From Umbelopsis ramanniana AG (lineage: Eukaryota; Mucoromycota; Umbelopsidomycetes; Umbelopsidales; Umbelopsidaceae), in assembly GCF_025399195.1 (NCBI RefSeq), contig NW_026252127.1, positions 62,001 to 126,000 on the forward strand: 64,000 bases of DNA, in the 5' to 3' direction. Positions 1 to 9,899 of the stretch are shown here, in pieces. The position numbers and the translations under genes were made by a program. The notes beneath the pieces were generated by a model. It did no database searches and was not told the DNA's origin. It saw nothing but the letters and a program-made list of their open reading frames with translations. The number at the start of each line of letters is the position of its first letter. The first letter of the stretch is position 1.

Positions 1-200
1 CGAAAGGGGTGCGTTGGGTCTTTTCCCTCTCCGGTGTGGTCGACGTCTCCGTACGGTGGGTCGCCCGTGGGGATGGAGGTTTCTTTTGCCGCGTGCTGTA
101 GGCTGACTCTGCCTCCTCCATCCCCGCCGGCGGCCCGCCCCGTCTTTGGAGGTCTTTTCCTCCTCGGCTTGCCCTTTTAAATAAACTCGGTGGTCTTTTT
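1..200. other. GC-rich fragment of unknown origin at the left edge
   Basis: The first ~175 bases are strongly GC-rich, unlike the AT-richer sequence that follows. The arms GGGGATGGAGG and CCTCCATCCCC are inverted copies about 30 bases apart, so a transcript could form a strong hairpin. An AATAAA-like string lies at about 180 and a T-run near 190-200, as at the 3' end of a transcript or retroelement entering from the left. No open frame is recognised. It could be the end of a mobile element or of a structured RNA; only composition and the repeat are directly seen. Confidence 0.4.
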
Positions 201-270
201 TTTTGGACATGACATCCCAAAAACAACAATGTGTTTGAATGATTTGCATTATTTGTTTGTGGATTTCCTC

Positions 271-299
271 CGAGCTGGGCTGATACTATGCCCAGCTCG
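271..299. repeat. Perfect 10-bp hairpin
   Basis: CGAGCTGGGC at 271-280 is followed by a 9-base loop and its exact complement GCCCAGCTCG at 290-299. The stem is perfect and GC-rich inside AT-rich sequence. It lies between the GC-rich left fragment and the 3' end of the receptor-like gene. Function is unknown; it may be a terminator-like or element-terminal structure. Confidence 0.6.
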
Positions 300-650
300 A
301 ATTGGTTAAACAAGGTTTTCCAATGGTATGATGGTTGAGAACCAAACTTGTCAATGTAAATGTCTGCATTCAGTGTGACCGCGTGAAAAGTTGCATGGAT
401 GGACGCATGCTCCCAAACTGGGATGGCTAAGAGCACCACCACCATTGACTTGCAATGTTTAACAATGTGCGTATGCTTATCTCGCAGCATTGACTGCAAA
501 CAGTCCAGACACTGGATGCACCATCTGCCCCGTCACAGCTCAAACATGGCACAGTAATAATGAAAATTTTCAGGTAAATACAATAAAATAAATGAAACAA
601 ACTATACACGAAGACATTGATTTCAGTACATAACATAATGTGTCTTGGTC

Positions 651-2236
651 CTAGACATGGCCAGGTTGGTATTTGTTGCTTTCAGTGGGCTCAATGACGG
701 AGCCCAGCTCTTGCCACTCGCCCTCAGGCTCTGCGCCTGTGGAAAAGGTGGACTTGAACCGTGGCAGCGATGCAACAGTGAAGCGGCTTCTATTATAGGA
801 GCTTTGTGAGGTACGATCTCTTTTCTTGAAGCAGCCGCTGAAAAGAGGAGTAAGCCAGAAAAAGTATGTATTGACGAATTCCATGGTGGTTCCAAATGCC
901 AAAAAGTAGAATAGTGCGTCCAAACTATTGCAAAGGGAAAGGGAATCAGTACCATGATCTTTTATGGTGCTATCTTTGATTCAATAGCTGTCTCAACTTA
1001 CACGCCAATGAAAATGTTTATGCTAGCGTTGGATAAAGTGGGGTTTCTGTAGAGAGTAGGGTAAGTATCGGGTTGCAGTTACGGTTGAAAGTGAATGCTG
1101 TATCACGAACTGTTGATCATCTTTGTTACTGGCCATATCAATAACAGCTTGCACTGCGAGATTGAAAAAGACAGGAGGTTAGGACTACCAACTAACATAA
1201 ATGCTTAAAGCTCGAAGAACATGAGTGAATCACTTACGGTCCAACCAGAAAACCACTACGCTAGCAATAACGCTGCAGCACATCATACGAACAACGATTC
1301 TGTCATAGGCGATATTAGTTGAAAAAGGAAATAATGCATCAGTGTGAGGATCGAGTCGTACCTAGACTGTAAGGCCTTTTCGATTTCATTAGTGGCGGTA
1401 GGAGAATGGCGGAAAACTTTAATTTTATGTCGAACAACGGTGAAGGTAGTGTGAACTAATAATTGAAATTAGTGAGAATCAACCAAGACGTATCAATCCT
1501 GTTTGCAGATGAGTTTCACGTACACATTAATATCATGCTAACGGCGTTGAGTGAAAACTGAGCATATATAATGACAGCTGAAGAAATCAGGTGGCCATTG
1601 ACATAACAATCAAAGTATTCAAAGAGTCTGGGCGATAAAGGCAGTTTAGTTAAGCCCGCCACCAACATGAGGAAGTCAAAAAAAAAAAAAAAAAATTGGA
1701 CTTACGTCTGAGCGTTGGTATCGGGCTCATGGATGTGTTCCCAAACGAAAACCGGTATACTGCTGAGCAATGAGAGGACAACAGTGATCAAAATGTACCA
1801 CCAGAACCAGTCTCTATCCGCATTGATGTGAGGTCTATGAACTGCCATCCAGAGATTGATACAGAGCCCCAGAAGTAAGACGGATCGTGCAGTACTAATG
1901 GATTGGAACGCATATGCAGTAAACTCGCACACTCCATCAATCACAAACGCTGTAGTAGGTGTCGCCAGGATTTTCGATGCCTCTACACCCAAAAAGATGA
2001 TGCTGTTGATATCCGACAAACATTCGACAACGTATAGTGATATGAGTGTTCTATGTTTTCCGCTCTGTTTGAAAAAAATTGCAAAACTTTAGTCCACATA
2101 TCGGAGTGGAGTAACCCCACTATTTATATCGCCGAGCTGCACTTACTCGTAGTGCTGGATACAGCAACATTAGCATTAAAACAAGTGACAGTATTCGAAC
2201 TCCAAAGTAAGTCGAAAAATAGGTTTCCAGATTCAT
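651..2236 (-). CDS. Seven-helix receptor-like membrane protein, multi-exon
   Basis: The ATG at 2236 opens MNLETYFSTYFGVRILSLVL, leading straight into helix 1. Exons read on the minus strand are 2236-2147, 2064-1706, 1627-1524, 1455-1362, 1299-1238, one starting at 1153, one ending at 1002, and a last one from about 927 to the TAG at 651. Phases agree for the first five; the junction between 1153 and 1002 needs one more intron whose ends I could not fix. The product has about seven hydrophobic segments, a basic loop after helix 5 (VVRHKIKVFRHS), an N-rich loop before helix 7 (NPTLSNAS) and a Ser/Thr-rich cytoplasmic tail beginning CFKKRDRTS. This layout suits a G-protein-coupled receptor. I recognise no specific fungal receptor class, so ligand and coupling are unknown. 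Confidence 0.7.
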
Positions 2237-3244
2237 TTTTTAAAAACTTGGTGTCGTATTATATGGTCTATTCTTTGTTGGAAAAAAATGATGCCGACAT
2301 AGCGTTCAGGTTTAGAAAAATGTATAACCTTAACGGTGAAAAAGGAAGAGAATCAAAGCTCGATCGATCGGTCCAGATAGGAGTACAAATAAGCAAAGAA
2401 AGAAAGAAAAAGGCTTTCTCAACAGAGACAGGGCCCACCGGGTTTATATATTTATCAGGACCATTGCTATAGACCTCCATAAAATCCAGTGGCGTATAGA
2501 TTGGGGGAACGTCCAATAATCTATGGCGCGTAGTTCTGCAAACTTTTCGGAAAAGGTAATGTGGTTCGAGAGTTACAAGGTGATAGGGTTACACTTCACT
2601 CGCACAAACCCGCCATTCCTCCGACCAATCGTGCCTTAACACTTAAGATGATATGTGGGCAAGTGTAACTAATGTGGTTGTTTCATGGTGTTCTCACGGA
2701 TTCAGTGAAGCCATGTTCTCATGGAAAGGCGCGGAGAGAAAAACATATCGAGATCCCTCTACCATTAATTTACATTTATGTATCGATGGCTTCGTTCGGC
2801 TGACAGCCATCACGGTATGTGTACCAAATGTTTCACTAATGGTATATTAATCTCCACAGGCAGCAATCCATCTCAGTTGCCCAGACCTGTGATTTGGCTT
2901 ACGCTACAGTGTAATAAATAACCTTCCTGAAATGAGGACCAAAAGACCAAAAAATGCCAAGCAAGGAAACTGAGGCTGGAAAATTGGGCTTTCTCTGTTT
3001 TTAAAGGCCAGCCAGCGATCACAGTGCCTTCAACATCTGGCCGGTTCAGCACAGACGTACCACCTCAATACTTCTTTCCTAAGGTATGATACCAACCGTG
3101 ACATTTAATCAGTTTTTGAACACATGATATAGTGTCTCCATCCTCCTCATTTATTAATCCACTCTTTCTAAGAATCTTTTCTTCAAGCATCAAATAGATG
3201 TAACTCTCTGACACAGGTATCCCCCAAGCAGTCGTACATTGCAT
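2237..3244. other. Intergenic
   Basis: Short open frames occur (for example 2653-2850), but none has recognisable composition or splice continuity. This stretch holds the upstream region of the receptor-like gene and the 3' side of the MAPEG gene. Nothing else was seen. Confidence 0.5.
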
Positions 3245-4023
3245 TTAAAATTGGTCTCGAATGGCTTGGCTGCCAATGACTCCATTCCAGATAGCAGAGA
3301 CGGCGATGACAGCATTGGTAGTCATGAAGCCATAGAAACGGCCGTTACCTAAACCAGTGGCGTTCCAGAACATACCAAAGTTACCATGAAGGACACGGGC
3401 AACAAAGAGAGTTCCTAATAGGCCATGAATGGCTTTGGCGTTGGCACGGTTGGACTCGAGAACAGCAATCAAAAACTAAAAAGGTGGGTTAAGTAGGCAA
3501 TCGGATAAACTACGGCTTCACTTGATGTGTTGGAGTTCCAAATGCACTTACCAAGGCAATAGGTACATTCTCCAAGAAGCTGATGAAATAATCAACATCA
3601 ATACGAAAGTCGACCCAAATTCTTCATAACATAGCATGAGTATCTTACTTTGCTTGAGCTCTCATGGCAGTGCGCAAAGACTTGTACTTTGTAATTTTGG
3701 CTTCATCGGTTTCGCCTGCCATAATAGTGCGATTAGTAATTGATGCCATATGGCGTAATGTCCGCTACCCCAATCATTGACAGCCTGCAATCCGCCTACC
3801 TTTTTGCAGGCATGTAAGTTCTTCAAGAGTGCCGTCACCAATAGAGACCTTGGCGCCGATGCGGGTACGCACGACGCGAGATGTCAGATAGAGAGAATAT
3901 CTAAGGGAAGTTTCACAAGTGTCAGTATTCACTCGGCACCGCGACGAAACATGTCATCCTCAATTACCCGGCAAACAGAGGAGCCCAAGCGGCAGTGATA
4001 GGAAGAGAAGGAACAGCAAGCAT
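3245..4023 (-). CDS. MAPEG-family membrane protein (YecN / microsomal GST-like)
   Basis: Five exons (4023-3968, 3900-3800, 3715-3649, 3579-3552, 3475-3245) join in phase to give 160 residues from ATG 4023 to TAA 3245. The protein has the MAPEG pattern: a first helix, then a basic region (SRVVRTRIGAKVSIGDG), the family signature NFLENVPIALFLIAVLESN near residue 80, then a region with ARVLHGNFGMF and two more helices. MAPEG proteins are four-helix membrane proteins of glutathione and lipid-mediator metabolism; the short YecN-like branch has no firmly known substrate. Glutathione conjugation is therefore possible but not shown. Exon 4 is only 28 nt yet encodes the core of the signature, so it is easily missed by automatic gene calling. 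Confidence 0.88.
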
Positions 4024-4772
4024 GGTGATTTACAGAAAACGCAAGAGAAACTAGAAAGGTGGTTTTATATTTTCAAACGCTTATGCGGCGTTGGCGTCGA
4101 AGACAGTCACAAGCATCCAGGGGTTTCCCTTCCAAGTCGCAGCTTAGAATTCATGAGTCAGAAGCAAAGACACGTCGTGGCCTCGTCATTGTGTGAAGGG
4201 CCCACCCCCAAGGTCTGAGTAAAGCTTGTCAAAACACTCGCCACGACCCCAGCTTTATTTGGGGCGAAAGCGTAGTTTACGGTGGCTGGGACTTTTTGGA
4301 AACACTTGGAGCCTTCCCAATGTAATAGAATTTCGCCATATCACTATAAACTTCTACTAGAGCAGTAAGAGAATTGTCAGCCATATAAAACACTGTCATT
4401 GTCTTCTCAATCATTCTTATTCCTTCGCAACTTCACAAATTGAAATATTATTACTTTTTTTCAAACCGTATGGAAGGACCATCTAGTCTGCTTTTCCCCC
4501 GCAATCATGCTATTTCGCCTGGTTGATAAGGCAGAGAAGAAATTGTGATAACTTGTAAGGTGTATTTTTGACTGATTTTACTGTATTTTCAAACCTAATG
4601 GGAAGATTTAACTCCAACACTATTTGCGCAAGGTGGTTTTTCACATGTTCTTTTTATTTTACATTCAGACAGTGTCGTGCGTAGTCTCTTTATACATATT
4701 GATTAATCATAGAATGGATAGGATGTAGTCGGCTCAAAATGGGTAGGTATAAGTGGGTATCAATTTAAGTAC
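4024..4772. other. Intergenic between the MAPEG gene and the two-helix gene
   Basis: AT-rich sequence containing the MAPEG gene's promoter side and the 3' flank of the two-helix glycoprotein gene. No further coding or RNA signal was seen. Confidence 0.5.
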
Positions 4773-5459
4773 TCAAGCAAGGCTATCGGGTGGACTGGCA
4801 ATGATCAGACCATCGGTACTTTCCAGACCGAAAGCCTCTTCTTCAGACTGTGCAAGAGGTACAAAGCGTTTCCGTTTCCTACTTATCTCGACAGAGGAAT
4901 TTGTCAAGAAATTTCCTAACTGTGCGACTTTCTTTGGTATTGACTGCAAGAACATGAGGGGAGGCAGCAGCACAGGATGCAGGCATATTACTGCAGCTCG
5001 TAAGAAGAGCCAAATGAATGGAAGGCAAATTGCAAAAGAGAAAACCATGATTATGATATCAACGGCTGGTGCTCCATCGTTAGACAGTGTAGCGTAGTCC
5101 AAGTCATATGTCGAGTAAAAGCACGGTATAGTAGAATTGACAGTGTATAGAGTATTTATGTCGGCGTCTTCCAGAAAGGAGACGTGAGATTCGCCCAAAG
5201 TACTTGAGCTCGACGGTGTGGTATAGTTAACGTGAATGGCCCATGAATCACCATTATCGCCGCTGGTGATAGATGCCCGCAGGATTGTGCAGTTGGTAGG
5301 CCCGAGATGAGTGATCTGGACTATATGGTTTCCTAAATCCCACATGCCTTGTGCATATAAACCGATAGCTAAAGTGAATATGGCACAGAAGAACAGGAAT
5401 CCTAACAGTATACCCAAGGAATTGACTATGTCTTTGATTGTCTCGTTTAGCTTAACCAT
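4773..5459 (-). CDS. Two-helix NCT/CFY glycoprotein, remote paralogue (member A)
   Basis: Intronless, 228 residues from ATG 5459 (MVKLNETIKDIVNSLGILL) to TGA 4773. The frame stays open upstream to 5540 but with no earlier ATG, and paralogues also start just before helix 1. Layout: helix 1 (about 14-40), an ectodomain with GPTNCTIL near 57, HVNYTTP near 78 and STIPCFYSTYDLDYA near 115, helix 2 (about 138-165), and a cytoplasmic tail with basic RKRKR followed by an acidic stretch. N-C-T, N-Y-T and N-S-T are glycosylation sequons, and the two conserved cysteines could pair. The same pattern occurs in five tandem genes at 54-62 kb. The function is unknown; similarity is seen at motif and topology level only. 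Confidence 0.8.
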   Translation of the reverse strand: MVKLNETIKDIVNSLGILLGFLFFCAIFTLAIGLYAQGMWDLGNHIVQITHLGPTNCTILRASITSGDNGDSWAIHVNYTTPSSSSTLGESHVSFLEDADINTLYTVNSTIPCFYSTYDLDYATLSNDGAPAVDIIIMVFSFAICLPFIWLFLRAAVICLHPVLLPPLMFLQSIPKKVAQLGNFLTNSSVEISRKRKRFVPLAQSEEEAFGLESTDGLIIASPPDSLA

Positions 5460-6571
5460 GATAGAGCAAAAGAAAGATACCAACAGCTTAAACCAAATAT
5501 CCCTTTTTAAGTGTATATCCAGGCTGTGCTCCCGCAGCACCAGGCGCTACGACTAACAAGCTGAGTCGATAGAATCAAGTCCTTTCATATATTTAGCATT
5601 TTGAAAGCTTCCCTTGGCTCGGCATAGAACGTACGCGCTACCTTTCAAAACCTGTATCGTTTCCATTTCTTCCGAGTAATCTGGCCAGCCGGCTTGCCTA
5701 CACTGGCTGGTTGGTAGCACCTGCTTTGTTTGGATGGCGGGTAAAGTGATCCGGAGTGGCTGGTTTTTGCTTGAAAGAGTTTCTGTGTTCATCCCGTACT
5801 GCGTGGGCTTGGCTGCATGCTTTATTCCTGCGTGATTCAGTTCATGTAGCAGCTAAATATAACTGAGCATTAGTATGATGACTCTGTACATTTGACCGTC
5901 TTCAACCTAATTTATAAGCTGCTTTCCATTAGCTTGGTGAACAAAAATACACCTGCGCTTTACATGAGAGTCAGCGAGATCCACCGTGCGCGCAAAAAGA
6001 TCCATCGCTAACAAGAAACCCCATCTGCTTTACTATGAATAGCTTTTCATTCTTTTCATTGCACCACTTTGCTTTCCGTAAAAACAGTACCTCTCATCGG
6101 TGGCGTCAACTGGTCCACTCGACGTCTTACTTCCAGGTCGCACTTGACCCAACGTGTATTACCCACAGCACTCTACACTGTGACAAGCTGATGAAAAGCC
6201 AGATTGATGTTAAAGCCGAGGTTTAGAAGCATACCGACATCGGTAAAAACGTAATCTGCACCAAAGTGATACTTTAAGCGTGACAACCTTTATCTTTTAG
6301 CAAAGAAGTTGGCCGGTCCTTAAAAAAGCAATATTACAGCTTACCTGAGGACTGCTGGGCAGGAACCCAATTTCCTAAATCGGCATTTCCCTTTGACTAA
6401 CGCTGGCCGCCTTTGTATTCGAGGCCTCTAGGCATGTGAGCTATTTGCACGATGATATAGACGAATCAAAGAAAGGGTAATTGCAAAGAATTTTACGTAT
6501 ATTCTGTCATTTATTTTTAAAGAAGCATGGAGGAGTCGTATGTGTACAACGCTGTATAAAGTTGTCCACAT
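5460..6571. other. Intergenic
   Basis: Contains the upstream region of member A and the 3' flank of the dehydrogenase. Minor open frames (5553-5792 minus, 6035-6226 plus) have no recognisable features and are not called. Confidence 0.5.
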
Positions 6572-7579
6572 CTAACCGCTGGTATCCCAATTGAAATTAG
6601 CATTTTTCCACATCCAATTGACCAACCAATCTGGCGTAATGTTCATCAAGTAAGAACCGATGATGGTGAACCAAGGGAACATCAGGACTTCTTGTCGCTC
6701 GTCCAATGCTCGCTTGACAATTTTGCCAGCGGAGTCAACATTCAACTGGAAAGGAATTTTTTGGTTGTTGGGAAGATTTTTCGAGGCGTCTTGCACAAGA
6801 GGGGTGTCGACAAATCCTGGACAAATGACTGAAACGTCGATGTTGTATGGCTTCAGAACCACTGAAAGATCACGACCCAATCTGTAGACCATTCTCTTGG
6901 AGACAGAGTAGCCTGTGACTTGAGGAAAGATGAAGAAAGACGCAAGGGAAGCTGTGATAGCCAGGTGGCCACGCTTGCGTTCCTTGAAACGATCCAACAA
7001 GGGAGTGATGGTGTTAAGCACTCCCATACCGTTGACCTTGATGACCAGATCCAGTCTCTGCTTCAACGTGCTCTCTCTCTTTCCAGACGCTGTAGGCGTT
7101 CCCGCCATGGTGGCCACAACGCCAGCGTTGGCCCAGACGAGATCGATTCCACCTACTCTGTCGTCTACATCCAGTAAATACTCATTCATTGCTTCGGCGT
7201 CAGTTACATCGATGACCTTGGTCTCGACTTTAACGCCGTTCTTTATACAAACATCAGCGACAGTGGCTAGTCGTTGTTCGTTCAAGTCCAACAGGATAAG
7301 GTGAAGACCACCAGCCTGCTCGGAAGCTGCTCCCTTGTATTTAGGATCGGTGACATATCGCAATGCAACATTCTCGCCGATACCAGACGCAGCACCTGTA
7401 ATGACGATTTTTCGAGGTATAGGCTTAGCTGCCAGGAGTCTTCGTGATCTACCGGTAACGTGATTGATCAATTCCAGAGCAAGAGCAATCAAGCTCGCAG
7501 GAAGCACGACAGCCGAAGTGTGGAAGATGGTTAAGAGTGCTAACCAAGGCGCAATGACTTTGTTCTGTTGAAGGACCAT
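6572..7579 (-). CDS. Membrane-anchored short-chain dehydrogenase/reductase
   Basis: A single exon of 335 residues from ATG 7579 to TAG 6572. An in-frame ATG at 7660 would add 27 residues; I prefer 7579 because MVLQQNKVIAPW leads directly into the hydrophobic N-terminal segment. The order of motifs is that of classical SDR enzymes: cofactor loop TGAASGIG (about 61-68), LDL acidic residue after strand 2, WANAGV, then catalytic Ser in ITASLAS, YSVSK (Tyr and Lys), and the PGFVDTPL segment. An N-terminal hydrophobic stretch suggests anchoring to ER or lipid-droplet membrane. SDRs with this layout reduce lipid, retinoid or steroid-like carbonyls with NAD(P)H. The actual substrate cannot be read from sequence. 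Confidence 0.88.
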   Translation of the reverse strand: MVLQQNKVIAPWLALLTIFHTSAVVLPASLIALALELINHVTGRSRRLLAAKPIPRKIVITGAASGIGENVALRYVTDPKYKGAASEQAGGLHLILLDLNEQRLATVADVCIKNGVKVETKVIDVTDAEAMNEYLLDVDDRVGGIDLVWANAGVVATMAGTPTASGKRESTLKQRLDLVIKVNGMGVLNTITPLLDRFKERKRGHLAITASLASFFIFPQVTGYSVSKRMVYRLGRDLSVVLKPYNIDVSVICPGFVDTPLVQDASKNLPNNQKIPFQLNVDSAGKIVKRALDERQEVLMFPWFTIIGSYLMNITPDWLVNWMWKNANFNWDTSG

Positions 7580-8491
7580 ATTACGAAGGAATAATAGAAA
7601 GAAAGATGCCGAATGGAATTCTGAACTCCACTGAATTTTATACACCATCTGGGAGCACATGCGGTTCCCTCAGTATGTAAGAATAAAATCAACCGATTAG
7701 GCAAATGATGAATTTTGTGGAACTCAGTCTGGTTGCTGGGGAAGTGTGAAAAAAAAATTTCTGCTGACAGTCTGGGGGCAAAATAATTTGACAGCTGCAG
7801 AATTATTAGTTCTGATGCGATTCTTTATGGGCTTGTATTCTCAACTCTAGAATTACATATACATAGGTCCTTCCATGAAAGTACCGAGAGTCGGTTCATG
7901 GCGTAATAATTTCGAATCTTCGGCTTGGCTGGGCTGGGTCCATCGAGAGGAGATTTTGGTAGAATGCGAATTAAGTCTAACTGCTGGCGATAAAACGTTA
8001 GTATAAATTGTGCTGGTGACGTTCAAGTATGCCATAGTATATCAGCTTACTCCTCGTTTGACAGTGAACTTATCACGTGATGATTATCTACCAGTCGCAA
8101 GCACCATCAAGATTTTGAGGGTGTAGCGTATAACAAATTACCTACCTACTCGTTCACACTGTGTTAAAAAGGTCCAACAAATTCATCGCCTTTGAGCCAT
8201 CCAACACTATCGTTTCATGTTGAAAAATTGGCCCATGTAGGACACATACGAACAAAATATCGGGATTCTCCAAAGGTAGCATTCAATGATAAGCAAGATT
8301 TAGCTGCTTATGCTCAAGAAGTTCCCGAAGTGGGAAAAGGTGCCGTTCGATGTGCATGGTATAAACAAATTGAGTCATTGGTTAATGCGTCGGTCACAAG
8401 CGAAACAGAAGGTTAAAGATTTTTGGATCCAAAACCAACCCCTTCATAAAAATTTTGAGTTTGTATAGTCATCTCTTACTACCACCATCTA
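7580..8491. other. Intergenic upstream of chorismate mutase
   Basis: Shared 5' region of two divergently transcribed genes (dehydrogenase minus, chorismate mutase plus). It includes an open frame without ATG at 8192-8416, listed separately. No other gene was seen. Confidence 0.5.
8192..8416 (+). other. Coding-like open frame without ATG
   Basis: A 74-codon stretch is open on the plus strand and ends at a TAA near 8416. It has no in-frame ATG; the first codon is TTG. Its composition is protein-like, with charged and aliphatic residues and phrases such as AYAQEVPEVGKG and AWYKQIESLV. It lies only 76 bases before the chorismate mutase ATG. It might be an orphan exon, a gene remnant, or 5' leader sequence that is open by chance. 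I recognise no family. Confidence 0.25.
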
Positions 8492-9714
8492 ATGAACTTT
8501 ACGGAATCCGAAACTTTCTCTCTAGGCAGGCTTAGAGACACACTCATTCGCCTGGAGGACACCATTATCTTCGGTTAGCTTCTGTTCCATTTTGCCCTTA
8601 TAGTCTTTTACCAGTCACCGAGAGAAGGTGCCATTGCAATGAACTGCCCATTTGAAATGAAGGCACCAAACCAGCTCAACCATCCCTTGAATCCTCTTCA
8701 ACCGGTCGATCCTACTTGACTTACCATGTTCGAGATTAAATTGGCTAACGGATTACATTCTTTCTCTCTTGACAGCTCTGATTGAACGTGCTCAATTTCA
8801 TCTAAATGAGTCAATCTATCACAAAAACGCTCTCCAATTCAACGGAGCTACCGGAGATCGTAGCTTCCTCGAGTATTTCCTTTGGGAGACCGAGAAAGTT
8901 CATGGTAAATTCAGATCCATGAATCAAGCTATGTGCTGTGACCATTCCCTTGCTAATGACTGTAAAATCTATGATATATGACTAATTTAGCCAAAGTCCG
9001 ACGCTACTCAAGGTAGGAAAGCCTGCAAGGCGATCAGTACACAAATAGCCCATGTCACTAAAATCCGTAATGCCGTAGTCCTGATGAATACGCATTTACA
9101 TCCCCCCTGCCTGACCCCATCCTGCCACCGCTGCAATACCCCGAGTTTCTAGCTCCCAACAAGGTTAATATTAATGACAAGATTATGGATGTCTATGTCC
9201 ACCACCTCGTCAATTCCATCTGTCCGCCAGGAGACGACAGCAACTATGGTAGTGCCGCCACTAAGGATATCGAGTGCTTGCAAGCATTGAGTCGCCGTAT
9301 ACATTACGGTAAGTCGCTAAAGACATTTCATCGTAGCATTTCTGGCTCAAATTTGATTAATATTACTATGTAGGCAAATTCATTGCTGAATCAAAGTTCC
9401 GTTCCAATCCTGAAGAATACACTCGTTTGGCACTTGCTAATGATACGAAAGGAATTGACGAGCTGTTGACTAACAAGGAAGTCGAGATCAAACTACTTCA
9501 GCGTTTGCGTCGGAAGGCTTTGGTGTACGGTCAAACATTGGATCAAGAAGATGCTGGTACTAGCACTCACCTTAAGATCCCTGTGGATGCGGTGGTTGAC
9601 TTGTATGAACGATGGGTCATCCCCTTGACCAAAGTCGTCGAAATAGAGTATCTGTTAGAACGTGGTCTTGCATGGCATGCCCAACGCCAAGTCCAAAGTG
9701 AAAACCAGAAATAA
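8492..9714 (+). CDS. ARO7: Chorismate mutase (fungal AroQ type)
   Basis: Converts chorismate to prephenate, the branch point to phenylalanine and tyrosine. Five exons (8492-8573, 8776-8904, 8991-9012, 9079-9308, 9374-9714) close in phase to 267 residues, close to the usual length of fungal all-helical AroQ enzymes. Recognisable landmarks are the N-terminal helix with RLEDTIIF, ALIERAQFHLNESIY, SFLEYFLWETEKVHAKVRRY, the PLPDPILPPLQYPEFLAP loop, and the C-terminal catalytic helices with RIHYGKFIAESKF. Fungal enzymes of this type are allosteric (tyrosine inhibits, tryptophan activates); that is family knowledge and was not tested here. Exon 3 is only 22 nt. The ATG follows a 5' stretch with no competing in-frame ATG. 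Confidence 0.95.
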
Positions 9715-9899
9715 AACATTTATCATGTACTCCTTTACCCAAATGACACTCAAAGATAGATAAAGTGTAGAAAATCAATGTTGGCTCATTCATTTTAATT
9801 TTAAATGGATTTTTACAAGGCGAAAGGATTGTAAGGGCTATGTGCAAATGTATAACATAAAAAGATATTCTGTATATACATGAAAGATTCCAGGAAATT

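Noticed and set aside
2268-2516. 82-codon minus-strand frame upstream of the receptor-like gene
   Set aside because: It could be a 5' exon, but the receptor frame has its own ATG at 2236 directly before helix 1, and no in-phase splice connects the two.
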